Below, piece by piece: positions 25,263 to 39,405 of a stretch of DNA of 64,000 nucleotides. Source of the stretch: Roseospira visakhapatnamensis. Its GTDB lineage: Bacteria; Pseudomonadota; Alphaproteobacteria; Rhodospirillales; Rhodospirillaceae. Every line of letters begins with the position of its first letter. Position 1 is the first letter of the stretch. Where the stretch lies: the NCBI RefSeq assembly GCF_014197915.1, contig NZ_JACIGK010000001.1:248001-312000 (forward strand). Reading direction: 5' to 3'. A model generated the notes under the pieces. The model was not told the DNA's origin. It did not search any database and saw only the letters and a program-made list of their open reading frames with translations. A program made the translations under genes and the position numbers.

Positions 25263-26297
25263 ATGAAGGATCCCTATGCTCTCCTCGGCGTCGACCGCGA
25301 GGCGTCCGCCGAGGACATCAAGCGTGCCTATCGCGCGTTGGCGCGCACGCTTCACCCGGATGTCAACACCAAGGACCCCCGGGCCGAGGACCGCTTCAAG
25401 GAGGTGAACGCGGCCTATGACCTGCTGTCCGATGCCACCAAGCGCGCCCGCTTCGATCGCGGCGAGATCGACGCCAACGGTCAGGAGCGCGGGTTCGGGT
25501 TTGGCCGCGGGGCCGGCGCGCGCCGGGGGGGCGCGACCGGTCAGGGAGCCGGGAGCGGCTTCGGCGGGGGCTTCGGCGGAGGGTGGGGCGGCGGCGGTGA
25601 TGGCGGCGCCCACTTCCGCTTCGACGACCTGTTCAAGGGGGCCGAGACCTTCGAGGATATCTTCGCCCGCGCCCAGGCCGCCAAGCGCGGCTCCGGCGGC
25701 CGGGCGGGAGGGGGAGCGGGCCGCGAGCCGGCGGCGCGCGGCGGCGACGCCCAGTACCGTCTGCGCATCTCCTTCGAGGAGGCCATCCGGGGCGCCACCC
25801 GGCGCATCTCGTTGACCAACGGGCGCACCCTCAACGTGCGCATCCCGCCGGGCACCGAAAGCGGCAGCACCTTGCGCCTGCGCGGCCAGGGCAAGGCCGG
25901 CAGCCATGGCGGCGACGCCGGTGACGCGCTGGTCGAAATCCTGGTGCGCGATCACCCGGTGTTCCGCCGTCAGGGCGACGACGTGATCGCCGAGGTGCCG
26001 GTCTTGCTGTCGGAGGCGGTGCTGGGCGCCAGGATCACCGTGCCCACGGTGGACGGCCGGGTCGCCGTGACCGTGCCCGAGGGCTCCAACGCCGGCGCCG
26101 TCCTGCGTCTGAAGGGCAAGGGCGCGCCCCGGAAGGACGGGCCGGCCGGCGCGCGCGGCGACCAACTGGTGCGCCTGCGCGTCGTCATCGACGACCCGGC
26201 GGACGAGCGCCTGCGACAGTTCCTGCGCGGCTGGCGCCCGGCCAACGCCCGCGACGCTCGCGCTGATCTGGAGGATCCGGCGGCGCCGGGGTCGTGA
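25263..26297 (+). CDS. DnaJ-type cochaperone (CbpA/DnaJ class II)
   Basis: 344 residues. ATG 25263 follows a GAGAGGGA ribosome site. An N-terminal J domain (residues 1-70) has the HPD motif in ARTLHPDVNTKDP; a Gly/Arg-rich linker follows (about 80-150); then come two beta-sandwich substrate-binding domains (YRLRISFEEAIRGATRRISL and GDDVIAEVPVLLSEAVLGARITVPTVDG). There is no zinc-finger cluster, so it is the CbpA-like class rather than DnaJ proper. It stimulates DnaK on unfolded proteins. It ends 18 bases before the convergent DUF4153 gene. Confidence 0.92.
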   Translation: MKDPYALLGVDREASAEDIKRAYRALARTLHPDVNTKDPRAEDRFKEVNAAYDLLSDATKRARFDRGEIDANGQERGFGFGRGAGARRGGATGQGAGSGFGGGFGGGWGGGGDGGAHFRFDDLFKGAETFEDIFARAQAAKRGSGGRAGGGAGREPAARGGDAQYRLRISFEEAIRGATRRISLTNGRTLNVRIPPGTESGSTLRLRGQGKAGSHGGDAGDALVEILVRDHPVFRRQGDDVIAEVPVLLSEAVLGARITVPTVDGRVAVTVPEGSNAGAVLRLKGKGAPRKDGPAGARGDQLVRLRVVIDDPADERLRQFLRGWRPANARDARADLEDPAAPGS

Positions 26298-26306
26298 CCG
26301 GCGCCG
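26281..26306. terminator. Possible bidirectional terminator hairpin
   Basis: CGGCGCCG at 26281-26288 pairs with CGGCGCCG at 26299-26306. It spans the end of the DnaJ-like gene and the start of the gap to the convergent DUF4153 gene. No T run is present, so the call is weak. Confidence 0.3.
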
Positions 26307-26315
26307 CCGTCCCGT

Positions 26316-28202
26316 TTACTCCGGCTGGGCCAGCAACAGCACGCCGTCCAGGTGGGTGAGGCTGCGCAGGTCGTCGCGTTCCACCACCGTCATGTTGTTG
26401 ACCAGCAGCCGCAGCCGCCAGCCGCCGTCCTCGGCGGTGACCTCCATCCGCTCCGCCGCCACCGTCACGACGCCCTCGGCGAAGGCGGTGTTGTCCTCGC
26501 CGTCGACGATGGCGGAGACCATGGGCGCCAGGTCAAGCGTCACCAGCGTGCGTTCGGCGACGTCGCCCTCGCCGCCGGCCTCGACCAGGGCCAGGGTCAG
26601 GCCGGTGACGCGCACCGTGCGGCCGTCGCCGATGTCCACCGTGTGCTGCCCGGGGGGCCACAGCGTGACCGGCAGCATGGTGTCGAAGCCGGCGGTGGAC
26701 AGGCCGGCGCGCGCCGGCTCGACCCCCAGGCTCACCTCGCGGCGGCCGGTGCTGGCCAGGGTCCGGTCCAGCGCCAGGGCGGTGATGCGGTCCTGGGCGC
26801 GGGCGTCCTCGGGCTCGTTCGGGAACAGGTCGCTCAGGTAGCCGGAGTACGCGCGCGAGTCGAAGAAGTACAGGATGTCGATCATGCGCGCCTGGTCTTC
26901 GGCCGAGGGCGGGGCTTCCTCGGACGCGGGCAGGGCGGTCCGCCGCATGGTCACGCCGGGCTCGGTGACCTCTTCCTCGGGGATTTCCTCCTCGATCACC
27001 ATGTCATGGGCGCGCAGCAACTCCAGGAACTGCGCCCGCTGGCTGTTGAGCGACACCGAGGCCGCGCCCCACGGCCCGCCGCCGACGACCATCAGCAGCG
27101 CGCCCAGAAGGCCCGCCAGCCGCGACGGCGACACCAGCTGTCCGGGCATCCACACCAGCGACAGCAGCAGCAGCCAGCCGGCGACGAGGGCCAGCAGGAA
27201 GCGGGGTTCGGTGACGCCATAGGCATCGATGCGCACCCACAGCGCCCAGGCCAGCGCCGCCAGCGGCAACAGCATGGTGAACGGGAACACGCGGCGATAC
27301 AGGCGCGCCAGCGGCCGGCCGGCATGGGCCAGCGGCTGGGCCGCCAGATGGGTCACGGCGCCGAAGGTGAGGTAGCCGGCGCTGATCGGCGCGATCATGC
27401 CCGACGGCATCTCGCCGAGGATCGCCAGCCGCGCCAGATACAGGTACAGGATGATCGTGAAGACCACCGACAGCGGGATCAGCGCCCAGCCGACCACCAG
27501 GCCCAGCCAGCGCGGGGGCTGCTCCGGCACCGGCGCGCGCAGCTTGGTGTTCACGGGCAGGGCGCGTTCCGCCTCGACCATCACCCCCATCGGCCAGATG
27601 ACGGCCAGCGCCAGGATCCACATCTGCGTGTAGACCTCGCCGGGAACATTGACGGACAGGAGTTCCTCGACGGCGTACAAGGCACTGATCACGCCGCCGG
27701 CCAGCAGGCTCGCCAGGGCCAGGGCCAGCACGCAGCCCATCACGAAGCGCTGGCCGCTGTACCAGGCCAGCAGGTCGGAGTCGGGACGCGACATCTCGAA
27801 CGGCAGGCGGAAAGCCACCGCCACCAGCAGGATGGCCAGCGAGCCGCCCCAGATCAGCGCCTGGTAGATGAAGGTCTCGCCGGTCGTCGGCGCGGGCCAG
27901 AAGATGCCCACCAGAACCCCCAGCAGCACCAGGGCGAACAGGGAGCGCAGGCGCCGGATGGGGAACGAGCGGCGCAGGTCCAGTTCCAGCGCGAGGGTGC
28001 CGAAGAAGCCGCTCACGGCGGTGACCAGCAGGACCTGGACGGCGTGATCCCAGGCGTCGGGGATCCCGACGTTCATCATGGTCAACAGGATGGCGGCGAC
28101 CACCACACAGGTCGTGGGAATGGGATGAGCGCCAATGGCCTCGATCCAGGCGACGGTGCCGCGTACGACAGTCGCGAACACTTTGTTGGGTGGGGTGGGC
28201 AT
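26316..28202 (-). CDS. DUF4153 polytopic membrane protein
   Basis: 628 residues from ATG 28202; a GTG 15 bases upstream is also in frame. About twelve hydrophobic helices fill the first 410 residues, and the protein ends in a large soluble domain (about residues 430-628) rich in acidic residues. The arrangement and wording (PIRRLRSLFALVLLGVLVG; YRRVFPFTMLLPLAALAWALWVRIDAYGVTEPRFL) match the DUF4153 family. The function is unknown. The pattern VTEPRF with the charged RIDAYG loop is the conserved core of the family. It is divergent or unrelated to the neighbouring EndoU gene. Confidence 0.72.
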   Translation of the reverse strand: MPTPPNKVFATVVRGTVAWIEAIGAHPIPTTCVVVAAILLTMMNVGIPDAWDHAVQVLLVTAVSGFFGTLALELDLRRSFPIRRLRSLFALVLLGVLVGIFWPAPTTGETFIYQALIWGGSLAILLVAVAFRLPFEMSRPDSDLLAWYSGQRFVMGCVLALALASLLAGGVISALYAVEELLSVNVPGEVYTQMWILALAVIWPMGVMVEAERALPVNTKLRAPVPEQPPRWLGLVVGWALIPLSVVFTIILYLYLARLAILGEMPSGMIAPISAGYLTFGAVTHLAAQPLAHAGRPLARLYRRVFPFTMLLPLAALAWALWVRIDAYGVTEPRFLLALVAGWLLLLSLVWMPGQLVSPSRLAGLLGALLMVVGGGPWGAASVSLNSQRAQFLELLRAHDMVIEEEIPEEEVTEPGVTMRRTALPASEEAPPSAEDQARMIDILYFFDSRAYSGYLSDLFPNEPEDARAQDRITALALDRTLASTGRREVSLGVEPARAGLSTAGFDTMLPVTLWPPGQHTVDIGDGRTVRVTGLTLALVEAGGEGDVAERTLVTLDLAPMVSAIVDGEDNTAFAEGVVTVAAERMEVTAEDGGWRLRLLVNNMTVVERDDLRSLTHLDGVLLLAQPE

Positions 28203-28505
28203 GGTCTTGGTTTCCACAGATCAGGAACGGGACGACGCGTCACCCTTGGGGCCACTTTTTTGGACGGGGAGGCGCCGGGCGCATCATGCCAGGGTTGGGC
28301 GTGAACGCAAGCCGACTGAACCCATTCGCCCTGGGGGCTTTGGGAGGGCTATGGCCGCCGGTCCTCACGGGCACGCCGGGGCGGCTCGGTTGTCCGCTCC
28401 CATCGGGTGCCTGATCGGGCGTCTGGATCGGTCCTGAGGTGTGGTCCAGATGTGGTCCGGGCGGCGGGACGGGGGACGCCCCCCGCCCGCATCCCTGCGT
28501 CCGTC
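28203..28505. other. Gene-free region
   Basis: About 300 bases between the DUF4153 gene and the end of the EndoU-like gene. No gene is supported. A near-duplicate GTGGTCC occurs at about 28440-28460. The promoter of the DUF4153 gene should be here but is not recognisable. Confidence 0.4.
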
Positions 28506-29699
28506 CTAACCCTGGCAGTAGGGCAGGGACTCGTCCGGAGTCGCGTCCGGATAGAAGGTGACGATGGCGCCGTCGCGGATCACGAACACCGCCTCGTAGC
28601 TGTGGCCGTCGTCCAGGATCTGCCGGCGGCAGGCGTACTGGCCGCTGGAGCCGAAGCGCCGGCGGGCGTCGGCGGTCGCCTTGGTGATCTCGTGCAGCAT
28701 GTCCGGCGCGGTCAGCCCCAGGGCATAGCCGTTGATGCACTTCACGCCCGTGGTGCCGTCCGGCGCGCGAAACACCACGCCCTGGGTGTAGATGGGCGGC
28801 GCCGTCTCGATCACCGAGCAGCCGCCCGTCAGCAGGCCGGCCCAGCCGTTCAGCTGCGCCTGAGCGTAGCGGCCCATGTAGTGCAGCCCGCCCAGGTTCC
28901 AGCCGGACTCGACGCGCTGGTCGGGTTCGCCGCAGAACACATGGCGGAAGCCGTCGGCGTCGAACCAGGCGCCGACCAGGTCTTCGTCGCCGGCGTCGGG
29001 AGAGCCGCTGAGGGTGGTGACCAGCGTGTTGCGCAGACCGGGGTGTTCCTCCAGGAAGATCCGGAAGTCGGCGGCGGTGGGCGTGTCGCCCCAGTCGCCG
29101 CACAGACGTAGCACCGAGAAGTCGACCTGCCCCAGGACCGGCGGCGGTGGGGTACGGTCCTCGGCACCGTCGTCGATGCGGTCGAAGAACCAGGGGAACG
29201 GCTCCGCCGGGGAGGCGGCGACCACCGTGTTGTTCATCAGGGGCACCAGGCCGTCGCCGGGCACGGCGGGGTCGGCCGCGTCATCGCCCGTCATGGCCGG
29301 ATCGTCCATCGGGGCGGTCGCGCCCAGGGGCGCGTCGGCGAGGGCCGGCGCCAGGGACACGGTGGGATCCGGTCCGGCCGGCGAGGTCACCGCCAGCACT
29401 CCGCACTCGCGCGCGACCCAGCGGTCCAGGGGCGCGGCGCCGGGCACGCGCAGGCGCACCCAGCCGCCGTTCGGCTGGTTGATCTCGAAGGCGCCGTAGG
29501 TGGTGCCCGGCCGCAGGGCCACGTCGCCGGGGTTGGTACCGTCGTTGAAGCTCTGGTAGGCGGGGCAGGCGGCGCGGGCCTCGAACGTGCCCTCGATGGC
29601 CACGGCGGCCTGCGCCGGCCGGAGCGCGAGCGTGCCCAGCGCGACCAGCGCGGCGGCGCCCACCGTGACGGGCGCGGGGACGCGGATACGGGAGATCAT
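28506..29699 (-). CDS. Secreted EndoU-family (XendoU-like) protein
   Basis: 397 residues from ATG 29699, with GGAGGG about 9 bases upstream. A signal peptide (about residues 1-31, ending RPAQA) is followed by an SH3-like domain (about 32-105; GTFEARAACPAYQS to RWVARECG). A proline- and acid-rich linker leads to a C-terminal domain (about 185-397). There DGFRHVFCGE (His near 253), GLHYMGRY (His near 273) and KCINGYALGLTAPD (Lys near 320) follow one another. The XendoU motif GFEHVFVGE and the spacing of its catalytic His-His-Lys triad (H162, H178, K224, as I recall) agree: here the gaps are 20 and 47. The protein ends VTFYPDATPDESLPYC. It is probably a secreted, disulfide-bonded (several Cys) RNA nuclease; activity is inferred. 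Confidence 0.72.
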   Translation of the reverse strand: MISRIRVPAPVTVGAAALVALGTLALRPAQAAVAIEGTFEARAACPAYQSFNDGTNPGDVALRPGTTYGAFEINQPNGGWVRLRVPGAAPLDRWVARECGVLAVTSPAGPDPTVSLAPALADAPLGATAPMDDPAMTGDDAADPAVPGDGLVPLMNNTVVAASPAEPFPWFFDRIDDGAEDRTPPPPVLGQVDFSVLRLCGDWGDTPTAADFRIFLEEHPGLRNTLVTTLSGSPDAGDEDLVGAWFDADGFRHVFCGEPDQRVESGWNLGGLHYMGRYAQAQLNGWAGLLTGGCSVIETAPPIYTQGVVFRAPDGTTGVKCINGYALGLTAPDMLHEITKATADARRRFGSSGQYACRRQILDDGHSYEAVFVIRDGAIVTFYPDATPDESLPYCQG

Positions 29700-29835
29700 G
29701 GTCTCGACCCTCCGGTCTTCAGTGAATCAGTGAAAGGGTGGGGGACAGAAAACGCGACCGCCAGGATGCACGACAGCGTGGCGGGAATGGGGCGGGAATG
29801 GGACGGGCATCGGCCGGGGACCGGACACGCCAAGA

Positions 29836-29861
29836 CCCGCGACGCGGGCGGGCGTCGCGGG
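29836..29861 (-). terminator. Terminator of prs
   Basis: CCCGCGACGC (29836-29845) pairs perfectly over 10 bp with GCGTCGCGGG (29852-29861) around a 6-base loop. On the minus strand it is about 48 bases after the prs stop and is followed by TCTTGG. Confidence 0.6.
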
Positions 29862-29908
29862 CCATGACGGGGTGATGGGGACGGATCGACGGCGCGCGCC
29901 GCCGCGCG

Positions 29909-30841
<933 letters not shown>

Positions 30842-30980
30842 CGGCCAGGGTCCCCACGGGCGAGAAGGCGGCGGCGGAAAGAGGCGGGACAACCACATGC
30901 GAACGCGGCACCGCTGCCCGATGGGCGTGCCCGACCGGTGGTGCGCGCCGACATCGATCACCCCGGCGTCGGGCGCGCGG

Positions 30981-31009
30981 ACTATAGCAATGGGGGTTCG
31001 GGCTCACAA
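30981..31009 (-). promoter_or_regulatory. Predicted promoter of prs
   Basis: On the minus strand TTGTGA (31004-31009) and TATAGT (30981-30986) are separated by 17 bases. Transcription would start near 30974, giving a leader of about 130 nt before the prs ATG. Confidence 0.6.
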
Positions 31010-31132
31010 CACGGCAGTCACGGCTTTGTCACATGGCATGGTCCCGCCGGTGTCGGATCTTGGGGCGGGGTCTGCGCTCGATTCGTGCCGGACTGTATAC
31101 GAGAAACCGTACCGCGTGGCGGGGCGGTCCCC

Positions 31133-31675
31133 CTACCGCACCAGGGCGTTGATGTCCTTGAAGCGCGGATGATCCTTGCCGCCCAGCCACTCGAACAGGA
31201 CCATCTCGGTGGTGACGACCTGACAACCGGCCGCCGCCAGCCGGGCCATGGCCGCGCGCTCGTTGTTCGGGTCGCGGGACCCGCAGGCATCCGCGATCAC
31301 GAACACGTCGACGCCGGCCGCGCGCATCCCCAGCGCCGTTTGCAGGACGCAGATATGGGCCTCGGTGCCGCAGATGACGGCCTGGGCGCGGTCCAGCGCC
31401 CGCCAGCGGTCGCGAACGGCGGCCTCGTCCCAACTGCCGAAGCGGGTCTTCTCCACCACCGCGCCCTCGGGCAGCAGCGCGCGCAGGTCGATCATGGTCG
31501 GCCCGAGGCCCTTGGGGTACTGCTCCGTGCACAGCACCGGCACGTCGAGCACGGCCGCGCCCTTCAGCAGCCGCGCGCCGTTGAACAGCACCCGGCGGGG
31601 GTCGTCGATCACCGGGCACAGACGCTCCTGGACATCGACGACGATCAGGGCGGAGGTCTCGGCGCGCATCAGCAT
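31133..31675 (-). CDS. Isochorismatase-like cysteine hydrolase
   Basis: 180 residues from ATG 31675 (AGGAG 7-8 bases upstream). The catalytic triad of the family is visible: Asp in LIVVDVQERL (residue 14), Lys in VVEKTRFGSWD, Cys in ICGTEAHICVLQTALGM. The cis-peptide stretch precedes the Cys as usual. Substrates vary in this family (isochorismate, nicotinamide, biuret and others) and cannot be told here. It overlaps no neighbour and lies 291 bases from prs. Confidence 0.87.
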   Translation of the reverse strand: MLMRAETSALIVVDVQERLCPVIDDPRRVLFNGARLLKGAAVLDVPVLCTEQYPKGLGPTMIDLRALLPEGAVVEKTRFGSWDEAAVRDRWRALDRAQAVICGTEAHICVLQTALGMRAAGVDVFVIADACGSRDPNNERAAMARLAAAGCQVVTTEMVLFEWLGGKDHPRFKDINALVR

Positions 31676-31778
31676 GGGGCGTGCTCCTGAAGGGGACAGG
31701 GAGCGCCTACCCTGGCGCGGGTGACGGCGGGTTGCAAGGCGACGACGACCCCGCCGCGCCCGGCGCCCGGTCGCCCCC

Positions 31779-32414
31779 CTACGGCCTCCAGGTCGCCAGG
31801 TGCACCCCGAAGGCGACGAAAACGGCGCCCGTGACCGCCTGGACCCAGCGCCTGAACCGGGGCGAGCCGGTGGCGGCGGTCAGGCGGCCGAAGAACAGCA
31901 CCAGGCTGGACAGCCAGGCGGTGGTGATCACCGAATGGAGCACCACCAGGCCCAGGGCGCTCCAGGCGGAGTCGCTGCCGGCGGGCAGGAACTGCGGGAA
32001 GGCCGCCAGGTAGAACAGCGCCACCTTGGGATTGAGGGCATTGGTCAGAAAACCCTCGGCCGCCGCCCGGGCCAGGGTACGCCGCCGCGTCGCCGGGACC
32101 ACCGGGCCGGTGGGCGCGGTGCCCATCGTCCAGGCGGCCCACAGCGCCTTGGCGCCGATCCAGCACAGATAGGCGGCGCCGGCGATCTTGAGCACCAGGA
32201 ACAGGGTCGCCGAGTGCAGCAGGATCACCGACAGGCCGAGGATGGACAGCGCCCCGTGCAGGTAAAACGCGGCGGCGATGCCCAGCACGGTGGCGAAGCC
32301 GGCGGCCTTGCCCGAGGTCGGCACGGTGCGCGCGACCAGCAGGCCGTTCGGCCCGGGGGTCAGGGCCAGCAGCCCCGCCACCAGGGCGAAGGCGAGGATG
32401 TCGGAGAGGTCCAT
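31779..32414 (-). CDS. LysE/RhtB family amino-acid exporter
   Basis: 211 residues, six predicted membrane helices. The family signature LALTPGPNGLLVARTVPTSGKAAGFATVLGIAAAFYLHG is at the N-terminus, followed by LKIAGAAYLCWIGAKALW and, in the middle, FLTNALNPKVALFYLAAFPQFL. It would export amino acids or related solutes. The M17 aminopeptidase gene ends 21 bases upstream on the same strand, so the two probably form an operon. Confidence 0.87.
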   Translation of the reverse strand: MDLSDILAFALVAGLLALTPGPNGLLVARTVPTSGKAAGFATVLGIAAAFYLHGALSILGLSVILLHSATLFLVLKIAGAAYLCWIGAKALWAAWTMGTAPTGPVVPATRRRTLARAAAEGFLTNALNPKVALFYLAAFPQFLPAGSDSAWSALGLVVLHSVITTAWLSSLVLFFGRLTAATGSPRFRRWVQAVTGAVFVAFGVHLATWRP

Positions 32415-32435
32415 CGCGACGGTCTCCTTGCGTGT

Positions 32436-33905
<1,470 letters not shown>

Positions 33906-33958
33906 CGCGGGAGGCTCCGGTCGAACTCTACGGCCCTCCATCCTGTCCCGTTTCACGG

Positions 33959-35098
33959 TCAGTCGGGACGGCGACGGAGAGTTGGGAATGGCGCGACGTC
34001 CATCATCGCGGACAGGGTGGACAGTGTGAACACGCGTCCATCCGTGTCGCGCAGCACAGGCGCGAGCGCGTCGTTGATCCGTGCCCACCCGATACCACCG
34101 AGAACGGCCAGCAGGGGTATCCCGCCCAATCGAACCGCCTCCTCTCGCAGGCGGGCAAAGCGCAACGCCTTGTCGCGAGCCGTGCCACCGTTGTTGGTGC
34201 CCTTACACTCCAATATTGCCCGCAATCCACCATCGATGGGATCGAAGACAACAAAATCGGGCGCTGGTGTGACGCGAACCTCGAAACGCTCGGCGATCTC
34301 CGCCTGATTGTGGCTTCCGGTTCGGATGAAGGATATTCCATGTTCTTTATAGAGTCGTTCAACCGCATCTTCTATCATGTTGCCACGGAGTGAAGATGTA
34401 GCGTCCAGAACCTGACGGAAAGCACCGCCGTAGTGTCGCTGGTGGAGAAAAACCTCAAAAGGAACACCTTCCTCGGAGAAACGACGGACAGAATCCCATC
34501 GTTGATCTGTGTCGGGTTTACATTGCTTGAGTCTCATAGACGCCGGGGGTGGTCCGAACAAAGACCTGCTCATGACGTCCGTTATGGTTCGGGCCAACGC
34601 CTGGGTCTGGGCTTCGAGTTTTTCACGTGACTTTGATTGCACTGACACGGCCGGCCGATCCGGGTCGGTGCGCTCCATCGCATCGATCACGGACGGTGTG
34701 ACCGTCACGCCCGTCGTGTTTGCGGCGACAAGAACCGTGGCGTGCGAGAATTCCTCCTTGGTCAGACCCAAGATCGTGCGGAACACAAGCAGCGATGTCG
34801 GGCATTCCATGAGGACCCGCGACAAGGTGTCTTCCGAAACATCCGAGAACCCTTGGGTCTTTTGGCTGGCGGCCTCGTACGCCGCGAAGAAGTGGTCACG
34901 GTCATAAAACGGGGCGACATGGATGAATGCGAAGTCTGGGGTCAGGTGCGGCAGGTACAGTTCACGCGCAACCTCGGCGTACACGGCAATATGGTCGCCT
35001 GTCCCGTGCCGTTGAGGGACTAGGCGCAGTTGTGCGATACGATGCGCCCAGGTCTCGGCTTCAACGATTGACCGAATGGTATCTTGAACGCTTATCAT
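33959..35098 (-). CDS. Predicted type II restriction endonuclease (PD-(D/E)XK)
   Basis: 379 residues. ATG 35098 begins one base after the methyltransferase stop, so the pair is translationally coupled. The C-terminal part has RGNMIEDAVERLYKEHGI, then APDFVVFDPIDGG and AILECKGTNNGGTARDK: an E, PD and ExK arrangement typical of PD-(D/E)XK nucleases. The N-terminal 250 residues match nothing I know. Base composition is clearly lower in GC than its neighbours (a 60-base stretch at 34501-34560 has 32 GC; 33541-33600 in the aminopeptidase has 47), which fits recent acquisition. The target sequence is unknown. Confidence 0.75.
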   Translation of the reverse strand: MISVQDTIRSIVEAETWAHRIAQLRLVPQRHGTGDHIAVYAEVARELYLPHLTPDFAFIHVAPFYDRDHFFAAYEAASQKTQGFSDVSEDTLSRVLMECPTSLLVFRTILGLTKEEFSHATVLVAANTTGVTVTPSVIDAMERTDPDRPAVSVQSKSREKLEAQTQALARTITDVMSRSLFGPPPASMRLKQCKPDTDQRWDSVRRFSEEGVPFEVFLHQRHYGGAFRQVLDATSSLRGNMIEDAVERLYKEHGISFIRTGSHNQAEIAERFEVRVTPAPDFVVFDPIDGGLRAILECKGTNNGGTARDKALRFARLREEAVRLGGIPLLAVLGGIGWARINDALAPVLRDTDGRVFTLSTLSAMMDVAPFPTLRRRPD

Positions 35099-35099
35099 G

Positions 35100-36059
35100 T
35101 TAGCCGTCGACCCTCAAAGGCTGGCCAGGCAAGTCTTCCGCAATATCCGCTTTGATCCGACGTGTGGCCTCCTTCACGAAGTCTTCGTGAAGCTCGAAGC
35201 CGCCGGCCATACGTCCGTATCGTTTAGCAACGACGACCGTGGTCCCACTGCCCGCGAAGGGATCAAGAACCACCCCACCCTCAGGGCATGCGGCCTGGAC
35301 GAAGAACGCGGCCAGTCCTTCCGGCATCGCAGCGGTATGGGCGACACCATGATGCTGATTGTAAGTCTGAGGAACGCTCACGACATTCCCTGGGTCTGCG
35401 CCACCAAGAAGGTATGTTTTCGTTCGGTCGCGACCAAAGCCCGCTGCGGTGTTTCTGCGACCGTGAGTGTCAAGCTTGCGTCGCGCGATTTCGGCCGTGT
35501 CGGCGCGGTACGGAACCCGGACGGCATTCAGGTCGAAGTAAGGCTTTGATCCTCGTGCGAAATGGTAGACGTACTCGAAAGCATCCTTGGCGCGTGGGCC
35601 GAAACGTCCGGGCACCGCGTTCGGTTTGGCCCAAATGTAGGTCTCGATCCAGCGCCACCCCATGTGCTGAAGGGCGAGAACCAGTTGATATACGTAAGGA
35701 TGGCGCTGCCCTTTCAGAGGACCGCGACTTGCGACGCGGTTCTTGATGTTCACGATCATGCTGCCCGATTGTTTCGTCGCGTCAAACATGGCGCGCGCGA
35801 AAGGCAAAAACCACTCAACGTAGCGATCAGGATGAATTTCACTGTAGGTCCGCGCATCCGCATAGGGTGGCGACAAGAAGAAGAGGTCGACGCTGTCTCT
35901 GTGAAGCCTCCGCAGGAGAACGGAGGCGTCGCCCTGAACCACTCCCGCATCAAGGACGTCGGTCAGGAATGCCGGATCGCGTTGCTCTGCCGTGTCGGCG
36001 ACATCCTCGTCTGTTTCGGGAACGGCCTGGATAAGATGCAGTGAGCGCGTCTTTGGCAC
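35100..36059 (-). CDS. DNA methyltransferase, beta-class, probably N4-cytosine
   Basis: 319 residues from a GTG at 36059, chosen because GGAGAGG lies 4-5 bases upstream; ATGs at 36191 or 36176 would overlap the efflux gene. The catalytic motif SPPYADARTYSEIH (motif IV) comes first and the AdoMet-binding motif DPFAGSGTTVVVAKRYGR (motif I) last, the beta-class order. SPPY rather than DPPY points to N4-cytosine methylation. TYIWAKPNAVPGRFGPRAKDAFEYVYHF is typical of this group. It protects host DNA from the adjacent nuclease. GC is lower than in flanking genes. No controller gene was seen. Confidence 0.87.
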   Translation of the reverse strand: MPKTRSLHLIQAVPETDEDVADTAEQRDPAFLTDVLDAGVVQGDASVLLRRLHRDSVDLFFLSPPYADARTYSEIHPDRYVEWFLPFARAMFDATKQSGSMIVNIKNRVASRGPLKGQRHPYVYQLVLALQHMGWRWIETYIWAKPNAVPGRFGPRAKDAFEYVYHFARGSKPYFDLNAVRVPYRADTAEIARRKLDTHGRRNTAAGFGRDRTKTYLLGGADPGNVVSVPQTYNQHHGVAHTAAMPEGLAAFFVQAACPEGGVVLDPFAGSGTTVVVAKRYGRMAGGFELHEDFVKEATRRIKADIAEDLPGQPLRVDG

Positions 36060-36129
36060 AGGTCCTCTCCGCAGCAAACCGATTCTTTCGGGTAGGAGAC
36101 TCGCATTGACCACGTTCGTCAAGCGCCGG

Positions 36130-39390
<3,261 letters not shown>

Positions 39391-39405
39391 GGTCCCGGGT
39401 CCCCC

